Source: Propionibacterium sp.
GTDB taxonomy: Bacteria > Actinomycetota > Actinomycetes > Propionibacteriales > Propionibacteriaceae
Direction of reading: 5' to 3'
Length of the DNA stretch: 64,000 bases
Assembly: GCA_012839035.1 (NCBI GenBank)
Contig: DUOB01000076.1
Span: 1 to 64,000 of the forward strand
The notes beneath the pieces are model-generated. The model had not been told where the DNA came from. It saw only the letters and a list, made by a program, of their open reading frames with translations, and did not search any database. Both the position numbers and the translations under genes were made by a program. This document shows, piece by piece, positions 10,249-18,663 of this stretch. Each line of letters begins with the position of its first letter. Positions within the stretch are counted from its first letter, which is position 1.

Positions 10249-11349
10249 TCACCAGGACCAAGTGCCCGCAATGCGTGCGGCGGTCTCCGTCAGCTCCTCC
10301 GCCGTCACGTCCCGCCCCGTGGGCAGGTCGGACATGCTGTCCGGGGTATCGGGTGGCCGGACCGGGTACGCCGACTCCACCCCCATCGTGCGCATCTCCC
10401 GCGACCCGATCACGACGGTCCCGGCCAGCGCGACACAGGGGCGCATGGCTCGCTGGGCGGCCTCCGCGACGAACTGCACGACGCCGCCCCCGCGGGTCCC
10501 GAAATCGAAGGAGGACGAGCCGGTCACGACCAGCTCGGCGACGTTGATGGTCTCGGTGAGACCCGTCAGCTCGGCGCAGGCGGACGGTCCGGTCAGGATG
10601 GTGCCGCCGAGTGCGGCGATGGCGTACGCCGCCCCGCCGGCCGCGCCCGCGCCGGGCAGTCCGGACGCCTCCGGGTTGACCAGGGCGCCCAGCCTCTCCA
10701 GGGCAGCGTCCGCGGCCAGCATGTCCGCGGGGTCGGCATTCACTTCCCGCCCGCGGAGGGAGGTGATCCCACGCAGACCCAGCAGATGCTGGTCAAGTTC
10801 CTCCGACGCGACCACCGCCACCAGTTCGGTGTCCCCGATCATCGCCCGGACGGGGGCGAGGTCGAGTTCGGCGAGGCCGGCAAGTGCCGCGTACCCCTCC
10901 ATCAACGGACGGTCCGCCCGCGCACCGAGGGCGCCGAGAATTCCGGCGCCGGCATCGTGACTGTGCAATCCACCCAGGTCGATGAAGATCCGGCGCACCG
11001 GCTGGAGCTGCAGAACCTCGGCCAGGGCGAGTCCGATGGATGCGGAGGAAGCGGCCGGATCCAGACCTCGGGGCTGACTGTCCCCCTCCCGCACGGGTTC
11101 GACGGCCACCACGGCGGTGTCGGGGGTGGACACCCGGGTGATCACCCGGCCGTCGGGTTCGCTGATCAGCTCCAGGTCGGTCTCGAGTTGGTCGGCGACT
11201 GCCTGGGCGAATCCGGCGCCCGCCTCCCCCATGGGCGCGACCGCCAGTTGAGCACCTGGTTGGGCCTGCGACCAACCGGCGGCGATGGCTTGTCCTGCGG
11301 CGGCGGAGGACAGCGCGCCGATCTGGTCAGTGGCGACAAGGACTCTCAT
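10249..11349 (-). CDS. Glycerate kinase (GarK/GlxK family)
   Basis: This 366-residue protein has the glycerate kinase type-1 layout: N-terminal RVLVATDQIGALSSA, a central region, and the signature NPEASGLPGAGAAGGAAYA near residues 220-240. It phosphorylates D-glycerate with ATP, feeding glycolysis. The usual N-terminal DSFKGS-type motif is degenerate here (TDQIGALSS). GATAAT ends six bases before the ATG on the minus strand, so the mRNA is probably leaderless. Only 34 bases separate it from the divergent membrane-protein gene, which has the same arrangement. Confidence 0.8.
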   Translation of the reverse strand: MRVLVATDQIGALSSAAAGQAIAAGWSQAQPGAQLAVAPMGEAGAGFAQAVADQLETDLELISEPDGRVITRVSTPDTAVVAVEPVREGDSQPRGLDPAASSASIGLALAEVLQLQPVRRIFIDLGGLHSHDAGAGILGALGARADRPLMEGYAALAGLAELDLAPVRAMIGDTELVAVVASEELDQHLLGLRGITSLRGREVNADPADMLAADAALERLGALVNPEASGLPGAGAAGGAAYAIAALGGTILTGPSACAELTGLTETINVAELVVTGSSSFDFGTRGGGVVQFVAEAAQRAMRPCVALAGTVVIGSREMRTMGVESAYPVRPPDTPDSMSDLPTGRDVTAEELTETAARIAGTWSW

Positions 11350-11383
11350 TCATCGATTATCCCCGGCGCACTAGTTTGGGGTC
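11350..11383. promoter_or_regulatory. Divergent leaderless promoter pair
   Basis: The 34-base gap holds two outward-facing -10 boxes: GATAAT (minus strand, 11356-11361), six bases from the glycerate kinase ATG, and TAGTTT (plus strand, 11372-11377), six bases from the ATG at 11384. The two core promoters must use interlocking DNA, so mutual interference is possible. Confidence 0.55.
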
Positions 11384-11914
11384 ATGGCAGCATCCCCCCT
11401 CCCCCGCCGCTGGTTCCTTCCGTCGGCGATCGTGGCGCTCGCGGCACTGTTCGCCGTGGGCGCCTCGGTGACCTGGCTGGTGTCGATGCTGGAGGCGCCC
11501 GACACAAGGGTTTTCGCGTGGCCGTTCGTCGGCGCCATCGTTGCCTGCCTCATCCTGACCGTCGCGATTCCGATTCTGCAGACCCGCACCGTGCCGCGGT
11601 GGGCCCGGGTGGCGCTGCCGTTGTTCGTGGGTGTGTTCGCGATCGTCGCAGCCGCCGCGGTGTGGCTGCTGACCCTGCTGCTCGCGTGTGACGTCGACGG
11701 TGTGTGCCGGCCGGCGGACACGTGGCAGGCACTGCCCAGCCTGATCGTCTGCGGGATCCTCGCGGCGTCGGGACCGGGACTGGCGGCTCTCGTCAGCGCG
11801 CCGCACGGTGAATGGCGAGGGCGTTTCTGGGCGGCCACCGCGGTCTTCGGGCTCGTGGGGTTCGGCATCGCCATGGGCGCTTGGGTCGAACTCGGCATCT
11901 ATGCGTTGTCCTGA
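11384..11914 (+). CDS. Four-helix integral membrane protein of unknown function
   Basis: This 176-residue protein has four hydrophobic segments (about residues 14-36, 46-64, 76-98 and 120-138, with a further apolar C-terminus). Two cysteines (in LLACDVDGVCRPAD) lie in a short loop and may form a disulfide on the outer face. TAGTTT lies six bases before the ATG, indicating leaderless translation. I do not recognise the family. It is divergent from glycerate kinase and convergent with the psp genes. Confidence 0.7.
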   Translation: MAASPLPRRWFLPSAIVALAALFAVGASVTWLVSMLEAPDTRVFAWPFVGAIVACLILTVAIPILQTRTVPRWARVALPLFVGVFAIVAAAAVWLLTLLLACDVDGVCRPADTWQALPSLIVCGILAASGPGLAALVSAPHGEWRGRFWAATAVFGLVGFGIAMGAWVELGIYALS

Positions 11915-11966
11915 CCCCTATGCGGTGTCCTGACCCCGCGCCCGAACGGCAGCGGGAAAACAGCGA

Positions 11967-11993
11967 GGCCCCGACCCGCGATGGGTCAGGGCC
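11967..11993. terminator. Hairpin between convergent genes
   Basis: An 11-bp inverted repeat with one mismatch (GGCCCCGACCC / GGGTCAGGGCC, loop GCGAT) lies between the stop of the membrane protein and the stop of pspAA. No strong T-run follows. It is probably a shared terminator. Confidence 0.5.
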
Positions 11994-12010
11994 CCGGCTG
12001 TCGAAGGGGA

Positions 12011-12316
12011 TCAGGCGCCCGGGGCACGTCCCGGAATGAGACCTTCATCAACCTCTGATTCGCTCATGAGCGCTTCGACCTCGGCCACCGTGGCATCGGC
12101 GCTTGGCACGATCAGATCGGACTCCTCGAGTGAGTCGAGCGGGAGTGGCTCACCGAGGTTCTGGATCTCATCGATCAGGGTCTGCAGAGCCTGCGTGAGC
12201 TTCTCCTGGTCGCGGTCGGCCATGGCTGCCTCGACGGCGTCGTCACACGCGTTGAGATCGTCCATGTGCGATTCGTCGAACCGGAACTGACCGAGGTTGA
12301 GGACGCGAATGATCAT
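12011..12316 (-). CDS. pspAA: PspA-associated protein PspAA
   Basis: This 101-residue acidic protein matches the actinobacterial PspAA family: MIIRVLNLGQFRF at the start, a helical middle and the C-terminal DLIVPSADATVAEVEALM followed by EGLIPG. Its ATG overlaps the pspA stop codon (ATGA), so the two proteins are made together. The family is thought to partner PspA in the membrane-stress response, and its exact role is not settled. Confidence 0.88.
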   Translation of the reverse strand: MIIRVLNLGQFRFDESHMDDLNACDDAVEAAMADRDQEKLTQALQTLIDEIQNLGEPLPLDSLEESDLIVPSADATVAEVEALMSESEVDEGLIPGRAPGA

Positions 12317-13233
12317 CGCTGGCCCTCCTGCCCCGGCTGTCCCTCGACGGGATAGGCCTGGAAAGGGGGCTGCTCGTCGGGCTGCTGGGGATATCCCTGC
12401 GCCTGCTGCTGGCCGGGCGCACCCTGGCCCTGCTGCCGAGGGGCCTGCTGGGGCGGCGACTGGGGGGTCTGGGGCACCTGCTCATAACGGGTCCCCGGGC
12501 CTTCGAGCGCCTGCGGCGCGGCGGCCGGGCCGCTGCCGAGCTGCGCCTTCATCCGGGCGAGTTCGTCCTCGACCTGGGAACCCGAGGAGAGCGCCTCGAG
12601 CTCGCGGGTGATGTCGTCCTTGGAGGAACCGGTGATGTCATCCATGGCTCCGGAGGCGAGGAGCTCGTCCATCGCGCCGGCGCGGGCCTGCATCTCCGCG
12701 ATCTTGTCCTCCGACCGCTGGATCGCGAGCCCCACGTCGCCCATTTCCTCACCGATGCCGGTGAAGGCCTCGTTGACCGAGGCCTGGGCCTGGGCGGCGG
12801 TATAAGTCGCCTTCAGCGTTTCCTTGCGCGTACGGAACGCATCCACCTTCGCCTGCAGGCTCCGGGACGCCGAGACCAGCTTCTCCTCCTCGGCCTGCAA
12901 CTGGGCGTGCTGGGTCTGCAGATCACCGAGTTGCTGCTGCAGACCGGACTTGCGGGTCAGCGCCTCCCGGGCCAGATCCTCGCGCCCCACTTCGAGTGCC
13001 TTCTGGGCCTGGCTGTTGAGCTTGTCGATCTGGGTGTTCAGCTGGGTGGCCTGGAGCTCGACCTTCTTGCGGCTCGTGGCGACGTCCGCCACACCGCGGC
13101 GCACCTTCTGCAGCAGTTCGAGCTGCTTCTTGTAGGAATAGTCCAACGTCTGGTTGGGATCCTCCATCTTGTCCAGTGCCTTGTCTGCCTTTGCACGGAA
13201 CACAGTGGAGAGCCGGTTCAGAAATCCGCTCAT
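12313..13233 (-). CDS. pspA: PspA/IM30 (ESCRT-III-like) membrane stress protein
   Basis: This 306-residue protein begins SGFLNRLSTVFRAK (amphipathic membrane-binding helix) and continues as a long coiled coil to about residue 225, the PspA/Vipp1 core. The last about 65 residues form an unusual proline- and glutamine-rich low-complexity tail (PQSPPQQAPRQQGQG and similar), absent from classical PspA. I chose the ATG at 13233 because the family starts here; the frame extends 33 bases further. A TAGGCT -10 box at 13309-13314 on the minus strand may drive it. The protein should protect the membrane under stress together with PspAA. Confidence 0.9.
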   Translation of the reverse strand: MSGFLNRLSTVFRAKADKALDKMEDPNQTLDYSYKKQLELLQKVRRGVADVATSRKKVELQATQLNTQIDKLNSQAQKALEVGREDLAREALTRKSGLQQQLGDLQTQHAQLQAEEEKLVSASRSLQAKVDAFRTRKETLKATYTAAQAQASVNEAFTGIGEEMGDVGLAIQRSEDKIAEMQARAGAMDELLASGAMDDITGSSKDDITRELEALSSGSQVEDELARMKAQLGSGPAAAPQALEGPGTRYEQVPQTPQSPPQQAPRQQGQGAPGQQQAQGYPQQPDEQPPFQAYPVEGQPGQEGQR

Positions 13234-13477
13234 AGGGGGCCAGGTCCTTCCGATCACCTTGGTCACATGGCGCCCTTGGTGGGGCAGACGCCATTCGCGT
13301 GTGCGACTAGCCTAGGCGGTCAGGGCCAACCCGGGCAGGTGTGACGAACTGCGGGCGTACGCAACCCCCCGCGGTCCATCCGTTTCGTTGATTCGATTCG
13401 ATCATGCCCTACCTGGGAGAATGCCCGGAGCAATCAGCCTCCCGCAGAGGCAGAACCGACGACGAGGACTGCAGACG

Positions 13478-14050
13478 ATGGCCCTTTTCCGCGCCAAGAA
13501 GGACCCCGAGCCGACACCGGCGCCCGAGCCGACCCAGGCTCCCGCGCCCAAGGGGCCCCGCAAGAAGGAGGGGCCGACGCCCACCCGGAAGCAGGCCGAG
13601 GCTGCCCGCATGCAGCGGCTCAATCCGCAGCTCAACAAGAAGGAAGCCCGCCGCCGCAATGCGGAGGAGAACCGTCGGCGCCGCGAGGAATACATGGAGG
13701 CCAGGGACGGCACTCCCGAACGCAAGCTGATGCGCGACATGGTCGATGCGCGCTGGAGCCTGGGCGAGTTCCTGCTCCCCGCGATGATGCTCTTCCTGGC
13801 CCTGAGCTTCCTGCAGACGACCTGGGGCGGGGCCACGTTCCTGTCCCTGGGGATGATGTACGGCTATATCTTCCTGGTCCTGCTCGATCTGTTCCTGCTG
13901 TGGCGGAAGTACAAGAGGGTCGCCGCCCAGCGCTTCCCGCGGCTGGACCTCAAGGGCAAGGGCGTCATGATGTTCGGCTTCAACCGCTCGATCCAGATCC
14001 GTCGCATGCGCATGCCCCGACCGGTCGTGGAGCGGGGAGGCACATACTGA
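13478..14050 (+). CDS. DUF3043 membrane protein
   Basis: This 190-residue protein has a highly charged N-terminal half (PKGPRKKEGPTPTRKQ, then KKEARRRNAEENRRRR) followed by two membrane helices at about residues 92-108 and 116-135. This is the DUF3043 layout, conserved in Actinobacteria and of unknown function. The ATG at 13478 has GAGGA about ten bases upstream and begins the family core; the longer frame from 13388 has no support. The stop codon overlaps the ATG of the next small gene. Confidence 0.85.
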   Translation: MALFRAKKDPEPTPAPEPTQAPAPKGPRKKEGPTPTRKQAEAARMQRLNPQLNKKEARRRNAEENRRRREEYMEARDGTPERKLMRDMVDARWSLGEFLLPAMMLFLALSFLQTTWGGATFLSLGMMYGYIFLVLLDLFLLWRKYKRVAAQRFPRLDLKGKGVMMFGFNRSIQIRRMRMPRPVVERGGTY

Positions 14051-14226
14051 TGTGGCGCTGGGAACCGGACACCGGCACCATCGACGCGCGCTTCGACTCC
14101 CAGGCCGAGGCGGAGGAATGGCTCACCGAGCACTATCCGGATCTGCAGGACGAAGGGGTCGGTGAGGTCACCCTGCTCGAGGGAGATCGGGTCGTCTATG
14201 GCCCGATGTCCCTCGATCCCGCGTGA
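14050..14226 (+). CDS. Conserved small protein, 58 residues
   Basis: The ATG shares its A with the TGA stop of the DUF3043 gene, so it is translationally coupled. The protein (MWRWEPDTGTIDARF, then EEWLTEHYPDL, and VTLLEGDRVVYGPMSL at the end) has the look of a compact conserved actinobacterial small protein. I know no function. It ends directly against the gcvT stop codon, with no base between the two convergent genes. Confidence 0.75.
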   Translation: MWRWEPDTGTIDARFDSQAEAEEWLTEHYPDLQDEGVGEVTLLEGDRVVYGPMSLDPA

Positions 14227-15324
14227 TCACGATTCGCGTACGCCGGGGGTCACGAACGGCGGCTTGACCACCTCGAACTCCTCGACGCGGTTGCGCACCT
14301 GGACGTTGACCTTGACGCCCGGCTCATGGGCGGCATCCAGCAGCGCGAGCCCGATCCCCGCCTGCAGCGTCGGGGAGAAGGTCCCCGACGTGACCTCCCC
14401 GACCTCGCCACCATCGGCGTCGAGCACGGTCATGTGCGGTCGCGGAATGCCGCGACCTGTGGCCTTGATGCCCCAGAGCCTGCGGGCCGGACCGGCCTCG
14501 CGCTCGGCGCGCAGCGCCTCGTGGCCGATGAACTCGGGCTTCTTCCAGCCCACCGCCCAGCCGACGCGTGCCGTGACCGGGGAGATCTCCGGGGACAGGT
14601 CCTGCCCGTGGAGCGGATAGCCCATTTCGGTCCGCAGCGTGTCCCGGGCCCCAAGTCCGCACGGCACGATGTCGAACTCGGCGCCGGCCGCCATGACCGC
14701 GTCCCAGATCTGCACGGCATCGGCCACCGGTGCCACGAGCTCATAGCCCCGCTCGCCCGTATAGCCGGTCCGGCACACGGTGAGGCGTACCCCGTCGAAC
14801 TCGGCGACGTCGAAGGACATGTAGTCGTGACCGACAGGCAGCCCCATCGCCGTGAGCGTCTCGTCCGAACGACTCCCCTGGATGGCGAGCACCGCATGGT
14901 CGTCGTGGATGTTGGTGACCTCGACCCCCTCCGGCGCCCGCGCCCGCAGCGTGTCGACGACCGTCGCGTTGTTGGCCGCGTTGGGGATGAGGAACAGATC
15001 GTCCTCGGCGAATCGATAGACAATGAGGTCGTCCACGACCCCGCCGGCCTCGTTGCACAGCAGGGTGTATTGCGCCTGACTGTCACCGATCTTGCCGAGG
15101 TCGTTGCTGAGGCACGTGTTGAGGAAGTCAACGGCGCCCGCACCGCGCACGGTGACCTTGCCGAGGTGCGACACGTCGAATACGCCGACGGAGGCCCGAA
15201 CGGCCTTGTGTTCGGCAACGATGCCGGCGTACTGCAACGGCATCGACCAACCGCCGAACTCGGCGAACTTGGCTCCCGCTGCCTCGTGCCGGGCGTGCAG
15301 GGGGGACTTCTTCAGCTCGCTCAT
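14227..15324 (-). CDS. gcvT: Glycine cleavage system aminomethyltransferase (T protein)
   Basis: This 365-residue T protein opens with LHARHEAAGAKFAEFGGW and contains DVSHLGKVTVRG, the folate-binding core and RTGYTGERGYELV. It transfers the methylene group from the aminomethyl-lipoyl H protein to tetrahydrofolate. The ATG at 15324 follows GGAAGGAA at good spacing; the open frame upstream to 15441 lacks conserved sequence. The P and H proteins are not in this window. I saw no glycine riboswitch in the 193-base divergent gap before pepA. Confidence 0.95.
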   Translation of the reverse strand: MSELKKSPLHARHEAAGAKFAEFGGWSMPLQYAGIVAEHKAVRASVGVFDVSHLGKVTVRGAGAVDFLNTCLSNDLGKIGDSQAQYTLLCNEAGGVVDDLIVYRFAEDDLFLIPNAANNATVVDTLRARAPEGVEVTNIHDDHAVLAIQGSRSDETLTAMGLPVGHDYMSFDVAEFDGVRLTVCRTGYTGERGYELVAPVADAVQIWDAVMAAGAEFDIVPCGLGARDTLRTEMGYPLHGQDLSPEISPVTARVGWAVGWKKPEFIGHEALRAEREAGPARRLWGIKATGRGIPRPHMTVLDADGGEVGEVTSGTFSPTLQAGIGLALLDAAHEPGVKVNVQVRNRVEEFEVVKPPFVTPGVRES

Positions 15325-15517
15325 CGGGGGTTCCTTCCGAGGGTGGATCCGGGTGGTGTCCGCGTACCTCGGCGAGCACCATCGCCTGATGCCACAGAAC
15401 TTATCGCAGGGACGCGGGGTAGCCTGATCGGGCATCTTCATCCGCGCGCCACCATGGTGCGCTCACCCTTCCCGCGTCCGTTGGGGACGCGCTCAACCCG
15501 ATCCGGAGGACTACCGA

Positions 15518-17002
15518 GTGAACCCGATCACGCTGCCCGCACTGACCCGCGTCAAGGCCGCGCCGGCCAAGACCGACGTCGTCATCGCCGCCCTCACCGG
15601 CGACACCGATTCCACCGTCGCCCATGTGCCGGCCAGCGTCGGCAAGGGTTATGAGCGCAAGTTCGGCCAGTCGATCGAGGAGATGGCCGCCACGCTGGGC
15701 GCGAAGCCCAAACTCGGCCAGGTCACGGTGGTGCCCGGACTGAACCGTCAGCGCCTCGTCCTGGTCGGCCTCGGCTCTGCCGATCCCTCCCCCAGGTCCG
15801 TGCGCAAGGCCGCCGGGGCTGCCGCCCGCGCCGTGGTCGGGATGAAGGAGGTCAGGACCGTCACCGTCGCGCTGCCCGCGGACGAGCCGGAGTTGTTGCG
15901 CGCCGTCGTGGAGGGCACGCTCCTCGGCCACTACGCCTATGCCCCCGTGACCGCGGAACCCGAGGACCAGCCGGCGCTGGACTTCAGCGTCGTGTCCACC
16001 GTGGCCGACAAGGAGATCGTCGAGCAGGCCCGGATCGTCGCCCAGGCACAATTGGTCGCCCGCGAGTGGGTGAACCTGCCCCCCAACCTGCTCTATCCCG
16101 AGAGCTTCGCCGGTGCCGCCGAGGATCTCCTCAAGGGCCGGAAGGTCAAGGTCGAGGTGCTGGACGAGGGCGATCTCGTCTCCGGTGGGTTCGGTGGCCA
16201 CATGGCGGTCGGCGGCGGTTCGTCGCAACTCCCGCGGCTCGTGCGCATGTCGTACGCCCCGCCCCGCGCATCAGCTCACCTCGTGCTCGTGGGCAAGGGG
16301 ATCACCTTCGACTCCGGTGGCCTGAACCTGAAGCCCGGTGAGTCGATGTCGACCATGCGGTCCGACATGGCCGGTGCTGCGGCCGTGATCGCCGCAACGA
16401 ACGCGATCGCCGAGCTCGGGCTGAAGGTCCGGGTGACGGCGTACGGCTGCCTGGCGGAGAACCTGCCGAGCGACACCGCGTTCCGACCCTCCGATGTCCT
16501 GACGATCTATGGCGGCAAGACGGTCGAGAACTACAACACCGACGCCGAGGGTCGTCTCGTGCTCGCGGACGGACTGGCCCGCGGCAGCGAGGACCAGCCG
16601 GACCTGATCGTGGACGTCGCGACCCTCACGGGTGCGGCCATGGTCGCGCTCGGCACCCAGATCTTCGGGGTGTTCTCCGACTCGGACGAGGTCGCGGAGC
16701 GCGTGCTCGGTGCTGCGGAGTCCGCCGGCGAGGAGGCCTGGCGCCTGCCGATGGGCGAATGGAGCGCCAAGGCGCTGGAGTCCAAGGTCGCCGACCTCAA
16801 GTCCGGCGGCGGCCGCTGGGGCGGTGCCTCGATCGCGGCGTCCTTCCTGCGCTCGTTCGTGGACGAGAAGATCGACTGGGCGCACCTGGACATCGCCCCG
16901 GCCGGCTTCAACGAGGGCTCGGCCGACGGGGAGATCCCGGTCGGCGGCACCGGCGTGGCCGTCCGCACGCTGGTCGAGATCGCCCGCAGCATGCAGGCCT
17001 GA
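15518..17002 (+). CDS. pepA: Leucyl aminopeptidase (M17 family)
   Basis: This 494-residue M17 cytosol aminopeptidase has the two-metal active site: KGITFDSGGLNLK with the catalytic Lys and Asp, MRSDMAGAAAV and NTDAEGRLVLAD. The N-terminal non-catalytic domain spans about residues 1-170. It removes N-terminal residues from peptides and forms a hexamer in the family. The GTG start has GGAGGA eight bases upstream. The DUF4031-HD gene follows after nine bases, so the two are probably co-transcribed. Confidence 0.95.
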   Translation: MNPITLPALTRVKAAPAKTDVVIAALTGDTDSTVAHVPASVGKGYERKFGQSIEEMAATLGAKPKLGQVTVVPGLNRQRLVLVGLGSADPSPRSVRKAAGAAARAVVGMKEVRTVTVALPADEPELLRAVVEGTLLGHYAYAPVTAEPEDQPALDFSVVSTVADKEIVEQARIVAQAQLVAREWVNLPPNLLYPESFAGAAEDLLKGRKVKVEVLDEGDLVSGGFGGHMAVGGGSSQLPRLVRMSYAPPRASAHLVLVGKGITFDSGGLNLKPGESMSTMRSDMAGAAAVIAATNAIAELGLKVRVTAYGCLAENLPSDTAFRPSDVLTIYGGKTVENYNTDAEGRLVLADGLARGSEDQPDLIVDVATLTGAAMVALGTQIFGVFSDSDEVAERVLGAAESAGEEAWRLPMGEWSAKALESKVADLKSGGGRWGGASIAASFLRSFVDEKIDWAHLDIAPAGFNEGSADGEIPVGGTGVAVRTLVEIARSMQA

Positions 17003-17011
17003 TTCAGCGAC

Positions 17012-17896
17012 GTGACCGTCTGGATCGACACCCCGGCCTGGCCCCATCGCGGCCAGATGTTCGCGCACATGGTCTCCGACACGGCGTTGGAGGAGCTGCA
17101 TGTCGTGGCAGAGCGGGCCGGGGTGCATCCGCGGGCCTTCGACCGAGATCACTATGACGTCCCGGAACGACTGCTGCAGGCCTGCATCGATGCCGGGGCC
17201 GTGCAGGCGCCCACCAAACGTCTCGTGCAGGCGCTGCGGGAGTCCGGGTTGCGGCTCACCAAAGCGGCGGCGCGCGCGGAACGGGAGGCGCTGCGGGTCG
17301 GCCTGCGGGAGCGGTGGCCGTTGCGTTCCGGTGGCCTGCTCGCCGAGGATCTGCTGGTGCGCTGGTCGGAGCGCCATCGGCGCTATCACGACCTGCGCCA
17401 CCTCGAGCACTGCCTCGATTCCCTGACCGCACTGGGCGGCGCGGAACGGGTCGTCGAGCTGGCGGCCTGGTTCCACGACGCCGTCTATGCCGGCACGCCA
17501 GGAGACGATGAGGAAGCCTCGGCCCAGCTCGCCGAGCGTGCACTCGATGACCTGCTCCCCCGGTCCCATGTCGCCGAGGTCGCCCGGCTCGTCCGCCTCA
17601 CCGACGGACACCGGCCGGCGGACACCGACGACAACGGGCGCACCCTCTGCGACGCGGACCTGGCGATCCTGGGCGCGGAGCCGGGAACCTATGCGCGCTA
17701 TTGGCGGGACGTGCGGGTCGAGCACGCGGACATCCCGCTCGCGGACTTCCGGCGTGGTCGGCGTCGGGTGGTCGCGTACCTGCTCGAACTCGACCCGCTC
17801 TATCGCACGCCCGTCGGCGCCGACCTGTGGACGGAGTCCGCCCACGCCAACCTGACCGCCGAGGCAACGCGCCTCGACGGCCTGATCGGCGACTGA
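17012..17896 (+). CDS. DUF4031 - HD-type phosphohydrolase fusion protein
   Basis: This 294-residue protein joins two parts. Residues 1-80 match DUF4031 (VWIDTPAWPHRGQMFAHMVSD, HPRAFDRDHYDVPE). Residues about 110-290 form a predicted HD-superfamily phosphohydrolase: RYHDLRHLEHCLDSL, LAAWFHDAVY with the HD pair, then LCDADLAILG. DUF4031 proteins and this HD family are also known as separate proteins. The HD part should be a metal-dependent hydrolase of a phosphate ester or nucleotide, substrate unknown. The start is GTG, nine bases after pepA. Confidence 0.82.
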   Translation: MTVWIDTPAWPHRGQMFAHMVSDTALEELHVVAERAGVHPRAFDRDHYDVPERLLQACIDAGAVQAPTKRLVQALRESGLRLTKAAARAEREALRVGLRERWPLRSGGLLAEDLLVRWSERHRRYHDLRHLEHCLDSLTALGGAERVVELAAWFHDAVYAGTPGDDEEASAQLAERALDDLLPRSHVAEVARLVRLTDGHRPADTDDNGRTLCDADLAILGAEPGTYARYWRDVRVEHADIPLADFRRGRRRVVAYLLELDPLYRTPVGADLWTESAHANLTAEATRLDGLIGD

Positions 17897-17927
17897 ACTC
17901 GTTGTACCCGGCCAGGAACCTTTCCGG

Positions 17928-18596
17928 TTAGACGGTGAGCAGTTTGGCGATCTCCGCGCCCAGGCGCCGGGCGGACGCCGGATTCTGACCGGTCACGAGC
18001 CGCTCACTGACCTCGACGTTCTCGGTGAAATTCTCGGCCGAGGTGTGCGTGGCCCCGAGCTTCTCCAGCTCGGTCTGCAGCAGGAACGGGACGACGTCGG
18101 TCAGCCCGACCGCCTCCTCCTCCGCGTCGGTGAACGCGGCGAGCGTCTTCCCCTGCACCAGTGGTGTGCCGTCCGACAGTGTCATGCCGACCAGCGCTGC
18201 GGGTCCATGACAGACCGCTGCGACGACGCCACCGTTTTCATAGATGTCCCGGCCGAGCGAGGCAACGGTGTCGTTGTTGGGGAAGTCCCACATGGTTCCG
18301 TGCCCGCCGACGAAGACGACTGCGTCATAGTCGCTCGCGCTCAAATCGCCGAGTTTTGGTGTGTTCTGGAGTTCATCGGCGAAGGCAGCCAGGAATTCGG
18401 TCTGGATCGGATCGTCGTCCTTGCGGCCGTCCACGGGTGCCGCTCCCCCGGCGATCGACGCGATGTCCACGTGGACCCCCGCATCGGTGAGCTCCTTCCA
18501 GGGATGGGCGGCCTCCCCGAGATAGAAGCCTGTCTTGCGTACGCCGCCGAGGTCGTCGTGACTGGTCAGAACGAGCAGTGCCTTCTTCTGGGGCAT
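17928..18596 (-). CDS. DJ-1/PfpI (Hsp31-type) glutamine amidotransferase-like protein
   Basis: This 222-residue class I glutamine amidotransferase-like protein has VGGHGTMWDF and the nucleophile elbow AAVCHGPAAL, giving the Cys-His pair of the Hsp31/glyoxalase III group. Members hydrate methylglyoxal to lactate, act as deglycases or serve as chaperones; which applies here is open. A clean Shine-Dalgarno (AAAGGAGACCTGG) precedes the ATG. It is monocistronic and convergent with the DUF4031-HD gene. Confidence 0.87.
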   Translation of the reverse strand: MPQKKALLVLTSHDDLGGVRKTGFYLGEAAHPWKELTDAGVHVDIASIAGGAAPVDGRKDDDPIQTEFLAAFADELQNTPKLGDLSASDYDAVVFVGGHGTMWDFPNNDTVASLGRDIYENGGVVAAVCHGPAALVGMTLSDGTPLVQGKTLAAFTDAEEEAVGLTDVVPFLLQTELEKLGATHTSAENFTENVEVSERLVTGQNPASARRLGAEIAKLLTV

Positions 18597-18663
18597 CCAG
18601 GTCTCCTTTGATCCGTGGTGGGACCCAGCGTAATAGCGGCCGTGGAACGCGGTGTCGGGCGCC

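Noticed and set aside
13388-13477. N-terminal extension of the DUF3043 protein
   Set aside because: The extension has no conserved sequence and a better start with GAGGA lies at 13478.
15325-15517. Glycine riboswitch before gcvT
   Set aside because: No tandem glycine aptamer motifs are seen in the 193-base divergent gap.
16271-17845. 524-residue minus-strand frame opposite pepA and the DUF4031-HD gene
   Set aside because: Shadow frame without any motif; the plus-strand genes show intact active sites.
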